Shown in pieces: positions 55,529-64,000 of a DNA stretch of 64,000 nucleotides. The DNA is from Orobanche coerulescens (taxonomy: Eukaryota > Streptophyta > Magnoliopsida > Lamiales > Orobanchaceae): the NCBI GenBank assembly GCA_033398695.1, contig CM065811.1, positions 118,157,501 to 118,221,500 of the forward strand. The letters are read 5' to 3'. A program made the translations under genes and the position numbers. How positions within the stretch are numbered: position 1 is the first letter of the stretch; each line of letters starts with the position of its first letter. Below the pieces are notes generated by a model. The model ran no database searches. It had not been told where the DNA came from and saw only the letters and a program-made list of their open reading frames with translations.

Positions 55529-58500
55529 TTAAATTGCAAACAATTCTGGGTACCTCGACTTCATACTATCTTCCGTCTCCCAAGTTGCTTCTTCGACTCC
55601 ATGTCTAGACCATTGAACTTTAACCAAGGGTATTGGTTTATTCCTCAATTGTTTGATCCGACTCTCCAGTATCTTGATTGGTCTCTCTTCGAAGGTGCCG
55701 TCATTAGCTATCTCGATCTCATCGAAATCAATAATATGATTGGGATCTGGCACATACTTCCGCAATTGGGATACGTGAAAAACATTATGAACATGACTCA
55801 GCGATGGCGATAAGGCCACCCTGTATGCTAAATCCCCAACTCTCTCTAGGATCTCAAATGGTCCGACATATCTCGGACTTAGCTTACCTTTCTTCCCAAA
55901 ACAGAAGATTTCCCGGGTAGGAGAAACCTTCACTAACACATGATACCCGGTCTCAAATTCCAACGGGCGACGACGCACATCTGCATAAGACTTCTGTCAA
56001 CTCTGGGCAGTCAACAGTCTTTCCCGAATCAAAGCTATCTTCTCTTGAGTCTGGACTATCAATTCCGGTTCCATCCCGATCAAATCCGAAGAATCATCCC
56101 AGCACAGGGGTGATCTGCATCTTCTCCTGTATAAAGCTTCAAACGGTGCCATCTTAATAGAAGCATGCCAACTATTGTTATATGTGAATTCAATCAAGGA
56201 CAAATGAACTTCCCAATCGGTTGACCAATCCAAGGCACAAGCTCTAAGCATGTCCTCTACTGTTTGTATAGTCCTTTCGGACTGACCGTCCGTTTGAGGA
56301 TGATAAGCCGTGCTAAAGTTCAGCTCGGTCCCTAAAGCCTTGTGAACTGCCTTCCAGAAGTGCGACACGAAGCGACCATCTCGATCTGAAATAATGGTCT
56401 TCGACGCCCCATGCAATCTGACTATCTCTGCAATAAATACTCGTGCCAATTTCTCGGGTCCCCACGTGTCTTTAATTCCTAGGAAATGAGCCGACTTGGT
56501 TAGCCGATCAACTACAACCTAGATCATGTTCATTCCCGTCTTGGTCCTTGGAATATTGGTAATGAAATTCATCGAGATATCCTCCCACTTCCGCTCAGGG
56601 ATCGGAAGTGGCTTCAACATTCCGGCAGGTCGTTGATGTTCAATCTTAACCTGCTGACAAGTCAAACACTTCGAAACGTATTCGGTTACATCCTTCTTCA
56701 TATTTCCCCACCAGAAGTTTTGTTTTAGATCTTTATACATCTTACTGCTGCCCAGATGAATAGAATAGGGCGCGCTGTGAGCTTCCTTCAGAATTGTCTG
56801 CCTCAAAACATCATCATCGGGAACGCAAAGTCGACTCTGAAATCTCAGAACTCCATCATCTTGTATCACGAATCCTGGGGCCTTTCCTTTCTTTACTTCG
56901 TCACATAACCGAAGAGTCAGAGTATCGTTCAACTGCTTAGATTTGATTTCCTCAACTAGTGACAAGGTTAGTTCCATCACATATAGTTGCCCTTGGATTT
57001 CTGGTGACCATACTTCGATCCCTTCGCGGATCAGTTCTCGTTGAATGCTGGTTTGGGATGTAAGTGCTTCCAACACTCGAAGAGAAACAGATTTACGGCT
57101 CAGTACATCAGCTACTACGTTTGCTTTACCCGGATGATAGAGGATTTCCAAATCGTAATCCTTGATCAATTCCAGCCACCTTCTCTGCCTCATGTTTAAT
57201 TCCTCCTGACTGAAAATATACTTGAGGCTCTTATGATCTGTAAAGATCTGACAACGAGTGCCGTATAAATAATGTCGCCAAATTTTCAAAGCAAAGACCA
57301 CAGCTGCTAACTCCAGATCATGAGTCGGGTAATAAACTTCGTACGGTTTCAACTGGCAATCACGCTATCTTTTTGCATCAACACACATCCCAGACCCTGA
57401 TTTGAAGCATCGCTGTATACCATGAATCCATCAGTTCCATCTGGTAACGCTAGCATAGGCGTTGTCGTCAGTCTCCTCTTAAGATCATCAAAACTAGCTT
57501 GGCATTTCTCATTCCACGCGAACTTTTGAGTCTTCTGTAACAGCTGAGTGAGCAAACGAGCAATTTTGGAAAATCCCTCTATGAAACAGCGATAATATCC
57601 AGCAAGTCCTAAGAAACTCCGGACTTCTTTCACATTATTTGGAGATTCCCACTCCAAGATTGCCTCGACTTTCTTCGGGTCTACTTGAACTCCGTCAGCT
57701 GATATGACATGCCCAATGAAGGTCACTTCCTTAAGCCAGAACTCACATTTGGAAAGTTTCGCATAAAGATGTTCATTCCTCAAGGTGCTCAAAATAACAC
57801 GTAAATGCTCAGCATGCTCCTCTGTGTCTTTCGAATAGATCAAGATGTCATCAATGAAAACGACCACGAACTTATCTAAGTATTCTAAGAATACCCGATT
57901 CATCAATTGCATAAATACCGCAGGAGCATTGGTCAGATTGAATGGCATCACTACAAATTCATAATGCCCGTACCGGGATCAGAAAGCAGATTTCGGTATA
58001 TCTGATTCCTTAATCCTCAGCTGATGATATCCTGATCGCACGTCAATCTTAGAGAATACTCTGGCCCCCTGTAGTTGGTCAAACAAGTCGTCGATCCGAG
58101 GTATAGGATACTTGTTCTTGATCGTCACCTTGTTTAGCTCCCTGTAGCAATACATAATCGGAGGGATCCATCTTTCTTCCGGATAAAGAGAACGGGCGCT
58201 CCCCAAGGAGAAACGCTAGGTTGAATGTAACCCTTCTGTAATAATTCCTCCAGTTGCTTCTTTAGTTCATACATCTCGGTTGGCGCCATACGGTATGGTG
58301 CTCTGGAAATAGGAGCGGCTTCAGGCTCTAATTCGATGTTAAACTCTACTTCTCTTTGCGGAGGTAACCCAGGTAGTTCGTCAGGGAATACATCTGAGAA
58401 TTCGTTCACAACTGGAATAGATGAGAGCTCTACTCCTTCTTTCTTCATGGCATAACACCACAATCCGTGACAACCCTGCTTCAGTAATTTCACTACCTTC

Positions 58501-59018
58501 ATAGCTTTGATCAATTTTCCCGAGCTTTCTGGTCTCCATCCTTTGAATAAATGTTCAGATCCGTCATCAGCAATGGTAGAAATGACTCGCTTTCGGTAAT
58601 TCAAAATATCTCCATAACGGTTGAGCCAATCGTCTCCGAGAATTAAATCGTCACCATGGATGTCGACTACAATAAGATCTGATGGCCAATCTCTCCCTCC
58701 TATAAACACTGGAAAATATCTAGTTTCTAGGGTTCCCACAATTCTCTCTCCGCTCGGCAAACCCACGACATAAGGCTCACAATCAAATAAACACGAGATT
58801 TTCAAACGATTAACACAGTTCAATGATATGAAAGAATGTGTAGCTCCTGAATCGAATAAGACACTAACTGGTTGCAAAAGGATCTGAATCGTACCTGACG
58901 CAACAGCAGTGTTCTGATCGTCTGACCTCCTCATTTCGTACAGGCGTGGAGGAACGGACCCAGCACTGGATGCCTCTCTTTTCCCAATATTCTGTTGCTA
59001 GAAACCACTTTGTTGTGT
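55529..59018 (-). pseudogene. pol: Element E unit 1 protease-RT-RNase H-integrase
   Basis: 58934-58134: protease [13 protein letters not shown] and the RT start, in one frame with gag. A frameshift at about 58150 follows CI of the RT. RT continues ([17 protein letters not shown] near 57977 after [34 protein letters not shown]). A second frame change near 57355 comes with a small deletion in RNase H. RNase H ([10 protein letters not shown]) and integrase follow at 57352-56522; TAG 56519-56521 sits where Trp is usual (MVWVIVD in A). The first catalytic integrase Asp is Asn (SMNF, AAT 56567-56569). Core remainder 56449-56000, TGA 55997-55999, then the chromovirus-like tail ending YPELFAI. Non-functional. 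Confidence 0.9.
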
Positions 59019-60134
59019 CTAATTCACACTCATTTCCTTTGGAACTGATACTGGTGTGCGAGTAACAACAGATCTAGTTGCAACTCCGCAAAAAGCTTCA
59101 CGGTGCCCTTCCTGCCCACAATCGAAACAAGTCACAGCAGATGCGGGGCAATCACGTCGAATATGCCCTGCTCGACCACAGTTATAACACTTTTTTGATG
59201 CGTCTGAGATCATTGATGTTGTCCGGAACTTCTTGCCACCTCGAGAAGAATGCGGAGGTTTCTTAGATGTATAAAATGAGGACTGGCCCTTACGGGGCCC
59301 ACTACTCTTGTTCTCCGTAAAGTTGTCGGATACCTTCTACTTCTTTGCCTCCATCAATTTCTCCATCGCCGCCTCCTTCATGTCGTAGGCCAGTGCTTTG
59401 TCCCGATACTGCCGCAAGGTAGTACACTCGAATACGGACATGTACTGCTGAATCTCCGGCTTCATCCGCATATCGAAATGAAAAATCTTTTCTGCCTCGG
59501 TTCTGACCAAATGCCGCACACAGGTTAGGTGGTGATTAAAAGTCTTGATTATGTCTGTCACAGATGCTTCCGAACTCTGCGGTGAGAAAAACTCTCGGAT
59601 TTTAGCCTCTCTAACTGGACGAGGACAATACTGTTCTTCCATCATTAGTTTGATTTCCGTCCAGTCAGCATTTTGATTCTCAGGTCGAATAGCTTCCCAC
59701 CAGTCAAAAGCCTCCCCAGTCAGAAAATACTGGGCAATAGGAACTTTCCGGTCCTCGGGACAATTAATCCCCGCAAATATCTTCTCCAACTCCTTCAACC
59801 AATGATCCCAAGTAAGTGCCTCAGTAGAACCGTCAAATTTTGGCGGGTCCAATCTGACCACCTCAGTAAGCCATCTGTCTCCCCGGGTATCCTCGTTATG
59901 CTGTTGTCCCATTGCCGTCTGCATGCGGTCCACTACCTGAGCGAAATGGTTTATCTGAGCAACCACCTGTTAAAGCACTCCCGGTATGTTAGGATTTGCG
60001 TTGTCATTTGCTGATCCTTGTTGTCCTCCATAATGGGAGTCGGTTCGACTAGCCGATAATTCTGGAGTAGTCGCTGAATCCTCTTGTCTCACATTACCAT
60101 GTCCGCGTCCGCGTCCACATCCTCCTCTCAACAT
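59019..60134 (-). pseudogene. gag: Element E unit 1 gag, nonsense codons only
   Basis: One frame from ATG 60134 with stops at 59970 (TAA), 59337 (TAG) and 59019 (TAG) but no frameshift, continuing into the protease. N-terminus Gly/Arg-rich (RGGCGRGRGHG), then RWLTEVVRLDPPKFDG, AQYFLTGEAFDWWEAIRP, REAKIREFFS and FHFDMRMKPEIQQYM of the retrotransposon gag domain, and two CCHC knuckles CYNCGRAGHIRRDC and CFDCGQEGHREAFC (59213-59080). Similar to A gag (RWLQDVIKMHPPHF; ALYFLTGDATDWWEA). Stops sit where Gln would fit, suggesting C-to-T decay. Confidence 0.9.
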
Positions 60135-60360
60135 ACTGTAAACACAATTACTCAATATCCAGGGCAAAATTTTCAAAAATAAAGCCCGTCAATATTCACA
60201 AAGTAGAAATTAAGTACATTAGTAGTATAAGAAATTAGGAGATTTACAACCACGGTCCACATGACGACGCTGGCTGAACAGTGATGTTACGACTGACCCG
60301 TAAATCAAATAACGTAAACAGACCCCAAAAACCCGACTGCCAAGATATCCATGAATCTTA
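60135..60360 (-). other. Element E leader
   Basis: Short non-coding stretch between primer site and gag start; nothing further seen. Confidence 0.5.
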
Positions 60361-60372
60361 GCTCCGATACCA
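60361..60372 (-). promoter_or_regulatory. Primer-binding site, element E
   Basis: Sense TGGTATCGGAGC five bp inside the LTR, same variant as in C. Confidence 0.87.
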
Positions 60373-60667
60373 TATTCTGTAACACCCCGATATATTCGGA
60401 ATAATTACAGCGACGTAAATCCTTTGTATAAGAATTTACAAGGCTAAATTGGAAACATACATAAAATAACATCAAAGTATTAATAATGTTACAATACGAA
60501 ACCAGTTTCGTAGATTCGAAAAGCCCAATAATACAAACATATCCGAAACATCAATGACATACACGTACTCAAGTACTAAGAAAAACGAAACAACAACAAT
60601 ATTTAACATCACTGAGCCACTTCATCGTCATGGCGGTACTGTGGTTGCTTCCCTGCTCCTCGACTAC

Positions 60668-61224
60668 CTGAACATCCAAAACAAATGTCCACCCCCAAAG
60701 GGGTTAGCAAAACAATGCTAGTACAAGTATCGAAAACACACAAATATGCAACAACAATGCATAAAAACATACACAAAACGGACTTCCGCTACCGGAATCC
60801 AGCAATACGAATCCACAAGATTCAATCAACACAACATGGGTATTCCAACGATCCAGCGCCCTCAGCATAGATCCCAAGATGATCCCGTCGGACCAACACG
60901 AGGTGGAAAAACCCGTCCAATGATCCAGTGCCCTCAGCCTAGATCCCAAGATGATCCCGTCGGACCAACACGAGGTGGACATCCGATCCAGCGCCCTCAG
61001 AATAGATCGCTTGATCCCTTCGGATCATCACAACTTACACATAACACAACTATGCATATACATATGCAAGAAAATCGACATGTTCATCAATATGAACGTA
61101 CGTCAAATCAATAACAAATGTCATGACAATTTAATGAAATAATCTCATGTCAACAACACGAATAAACCATATGTATGACCAAATTCATCAATTATTCACA
61201 AACTTTCAAAATACGATACTTGCC
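60668..61224 (-). other. Candidate leader intron in E LTR 2
   Basis: GC donor GAG/GCAAGTA at 61224, acceptor GTTCAG/GTAG ending 60668; identical 557-nt span to LTR 1. Confidence 0.38.
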
Positions 61225-62135
61225 TCAACAAATGGCGACAAAATTTTCTACTATCAATAGTCTTCAATCCGTTTGGAGAATTCTCACTTGATAGGCTCAT
61301 CGGAATGCAAACCTTCATCGAACAATAATGTCGGTATAATTAACAGTTCCGGATAATCGTTTAAATCATCAAATGAATCATCAAAAGGCATGATGTATCT
61401 ATCATGGCGATGGACTATTCTGCCCTAACACAATTTGGTTGGACCGATACTACGCTATTCGTCCTTGCAATAGCTCAATAGAATACTTTCTATGTTCCAA
61501 CACAATTCCTTCGGTTGATTGGTACAACATAACATGGAATTCATCCTAGGAGGATTCTAATCATGTTCTATTATAACAAGATATCCGAACTTGATGAATC
61601 ATCATAAAGACTAGTTCCAATATCATCTCCTTCTACGAATTAATCCTTAAGTTCAATCCATTAATTCTTCACCGAAATGTTCGATCATAACATTCTCATG
61701 AACTAAGATAATCTTCGAAAACTAGATATGATTGGGTTTACCATCTCAAGATGCACTAATCAATAGTCTAATCACTAGAAGGCTTGCTCAATGATTTCAA
61801 CAACCAAGAGAAATCGAAAATAATAGAATTTAATCTTCTAAACCATGATGAAAGGCTCCTCAAGAAGATAACTGATTCGGCTAATCAAAACAGGTCCAAA
61901 ACGCTACTAAGGTCATGCTAAATTAGTTGGTGAAGGATCACATACCTCAATAAATTGATGAACAACGAAGAACTTGAATAAACTCAACCACCGGAAGCTT
62001 GAACACCAATCTACAAGGCCTAAGCTTCCCAAGAATCGTCCCAAAAGATGATATGAAGGATAAGAGGTGATGAAAGATCTTCAGAACACGAAAAATCGGC
62101 CAAAGGAAAGGTGAGAAATGAAATAGGGTCGAGGT

Positions 62136-62144
62136 CTATAAATA
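62136..62144 (-). promoter_or_regulatory. TATA box, E LTR 2
   Basis: Sense TTCTATTTATAGACC next to the dyad array; would drive unit 1. Confidence 0.55.
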
Positions 62145-62156
62145 GAATTTTGGGCA

Positions 62157-62518
62157 TTACGTACGTTATACAAATAACCTTACGTACGTAACAAACTTAA
62201 CATACGTTATACCCTAGCTTTAACGTACGTAGTCGTCTGACCAGAACTCACTGGCATGATTTAGGCATTTCCTTACGTACGTAATCACAATGGTTTTACG
62301 TACGTAATATCCATGTCCTTAGCGTACGTAAAACATGCACCATAGCATACGTAACACCTATGTCCAGGTTCACGCGGAAATCACACGAATCTTCCCCGGC
62401 CCCGCCGACCCTTATCCGATCCCAAGTTGACTTAGCTTACGTACGTTAATCACCTTAGATAACGTACGTAATACTGCAGTCTTAGCGCACGTTATGGACG
62501 TCTGATAACATACGTTAA
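62157..62518 (-). repeat. ACGTACGT dyad array in E LTR 2
   Basis: Same units as LTR 1; one unit is ATAACGTACGTAAT here and ATAACATACGTAAT in LTR 1. Confidence 0.9.
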
Positions 62519-62692
62519 CACGTGCAGAAACATGCATGCAGAATACTGGAGATACCAAAACGTAAGGATACGAAATACGGGAAACCAACCTCCGAATAAT
62601 AACATCACAAAGTTGAATCATACAAGATAAATACACAATAATTATCCGGGCATTACATACTACCCCTCTAAAAAGAAGTTTCGGCCCGAAAC

Positions 62693-64000
62693 TTAAATTG
62701 CAAACAATTCTGGGTACCTCGACTTCATACTATCTTCCGTCTCCCAAGTTGCTTCTTCGACTCCATGTCAAGACCATTGAACTTTAACCAAGGGTATTGG
62801 TTTATTCCTCAATTGTTTGATCCGACTCTCAAGTATCTTGATTGGTCTCCCTTCGAAGGTGCCGTCATTAGCTATCTCGATCTCATCGAAATCAATAATA
62901 TGATTGGGATCTGGCACATACTTCCGCAATTGGGATACGTGAAAAACATTATGAACATGACTCAGCGATGGCGATAAGGCCACCCTGTATGCTAAATCCC
63001 CAACTCTCTCTAGGATCTCAAATGGTCCGACATATCTCGGACTTAGCTTGCCTTTCTTCCCAAAACAGAAGATTTCCCGGGTAGGAGAAACCTTCACTAA
63101 CACATGATACCCGGTCTCAAATTCCAACGGGCGACGACGCACATCTGCATAAGACTTCTGTCAATTCTGGGCAGTCAACAGTCTTTCCCGAATCAAAGCT
63201 ATCTTCTCTTGAGTCTGGACTATCAATTCCGGTTCCATCCCGATCAAATCCGAAGAATCATCCCAGCACAGGGGTGATCTGCATCTTCTCCCGTATAAAG
63301 CTTCGAACGGTGCCATTTTAATAGAAGCATGCCAACTATTGTTATATGTGAATTCAATCAAGGACAAATGAACTTCCCAATCGGTTGACCAATCCAAGGC
63401 ACAAGCTCTAAGCATGTCCTCTACTGTTTGTATAGTGCTTTCGGACTGACCGTCCGTTTGAGGATGATAAGCCGTGCTAAAGTTCAGCTCGGTCCCTAAA
63501 GCCTTGTGAACTGCCTTCCAGAAGTGGGACACGAAGCGACCATCTCGATCTGAAATAATGGTCTTCGACGTCCCATGCAATCTGACTATCTCTGCAATAA
63601 ATACTCGTGCCAATTTCTCGGGTCCCCACGTGTCTTTAATTCCTAGGAAATGAGCCGACTTGGTTAGCCGATCAACTACAACCTAGATCATGTTCATTCC
63701 CGTCTTGGTCCTTGGAATATTGGTGATGAAATTCATCGAGATATCCTCCCACTTCCGCTCAGGGATCGGAAGTGGCTTCAACATTCCGGCAGGTCGTTGA
63801 TGTTCAATCTTAACCTGCTGACAAGTCAAACACTTCGAAACGTATTCGGTTACATCCTTCTTCATATTTCCCCACCAGAAGTTTTGTTTTAGATCTTTAT
63901 ACATCTTACTGCTGCCCAGATGAATAGAATAGGGCGCGCTGTGAGCTTCCTTCAGAATTGTCTGCCTCAAAACATCATCATCGGGAACGCAAAGTCGACT
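62693..64000 (-). pseudogene. pol: Element E unit 2 integrase and tail, partial
   Basis: Second copy of the pol 3' end, cut by the window. Integrase zinc domain ([15 protein letters not shown]), SMNF with the same Asp-to-Asn change, TAG 63683-63685 and TGA 63161-63163 at exactly the positions (plus 7164) of unit 1's stops. A private TGA (62766-62768 region, after VQWS) is absent from unit 1. Otherwise the tail matches. Shared lesions show the units arose by copying one already defective sequence. Confidence 0.9.

Larger units (their letters stand above)
60378..62657 (-). repeat. Element E LTR 2 (shared, 2280 bp)
   Basis: Same length as LTR 1, about 33 substitutions by eye. It serves as 5' LTR of unit 1 and 3' LTR of unit 2. 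Confidence 0.93.
28430..64000 (+). mobile_element. Ty1/copia element F, outer host of nested insertions, runs off window
   Basis: F starts with its 5' LTR (28430-30366). Its coding sequence can be followed across three insertions: gag 31957-32646, [C], zinc knuckle and protease 40483-40818, [G], GAG-pre-integrase 45025-45423, [D with E]. The frame is continuous over the C insertion once one copy of AAGGT is removed. Integrase, RT and 3' LTR should lie right of the window, unless the copia fragment at 22920-25017 is that part moved by rearrangement. Confidence 0.85.
53214..64000 (-). mobile_element. Tandem array of Ty3/gypsy element E, runs off window
   Basis: Order on the plus strand: LTR (53214-55493), internal (55494-60377), LTR (60378-62657), internal (62658 on), all in minus sense. 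Every corresponding base is exactly 7164 bp apart up to the window end. The middle LTR is bordered on both sides by internal sequence, so it is shared by two units. Copies are about 98.5-99% identical and share nonsense codons. This is the product expected of unequal recombination between LTRs (or tandem duplication), not two separate insertions. Confidence 0.92.

Overview
This window is plant intergenic DNA made almost entirely of LTR retrotransposons nested inside one another. I see no host gene. An angiosperm is indicated by Ty3/gypsy and Ty1/copia polyproteins of plant type, long (1-2.8 kb) TG...CA LTRs, primer-binding sites matching initiator tRNA-Met (TGGTATCAGAGC and variants), 5-bp target duplications and degenerate AT-rich flanks. 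Species cannot be read from the sequence; a large-genome dicot is a guess. Every coding region is damaged, so genes are entered as pseudogenes unless the frame is largely open.

Layout. 1-3477: AT-rich non-coding DNA with a 300-bp tandem duplication, a small element with 67-bp terminal inverted repeats and a copia LTR fragment. 3478-11292: gypsy element A (+), 5' LTR truncated. 11293-11528 and 22054-22919: one LTR of the D family, split by gypsy element B (11529-22053, +, target duplication CCTTT). 22920-25017: 3' part of a copia pol (+). 25018-27183: solo gypsy LTR H. 27184-28424: copia integrase fragment (-). 28430 to beyond the window: copia element F (+), interrupted by (i) C at 32647-40477, a gypsy-derived element (-) with almost no coding capacity, target duplication AAGGT; (ii) G at 40819-45019, a Sirevirus-like copia derivative carrying only gag; (iii) gypsy element D from 45424 (+), whose 3' LTR is cut by a tandem array of gypsy element E (-) from 53214 to the window end. 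E reads LTR-internal-LTR-internal with an exact period of 7164 bp.

How parts relate. By-eye LTR divergence (B about 1%, E 1.4%, C 2.3%, A and D about 3%, G about 5%) fits the nesting order. Several defective elements (B, C, G, E) have similar or near-identical LTRs although their coding regions are broken or absent, which suggests mobilisation in trans or duplication after damage.

Most interesting patterns: (1) just upstream of the TATA box, LTRs of A, C, D, E, G and a nested LTR-like segment in C carry dense arrays of short dyad-symmetric motifs (GTGCCGCGGCAC, TAGCGTGCGCTA or TTACGTACGTAA), with the motif swapped between sister families and shared between superfamilies; (2) LTRs of A, B, C, D and E share consensus-like splice donors (often the GC type, AAG/GCAAGTA) and a TTTTCAG/GT acceptor, suggesting an intron in the transcript leader, with a conserved GGTCCGACGGG repeat module inside it in A, C and E; (3) the two flanks of a single D insertion in copia occur about 22 kb apart in swapped order.
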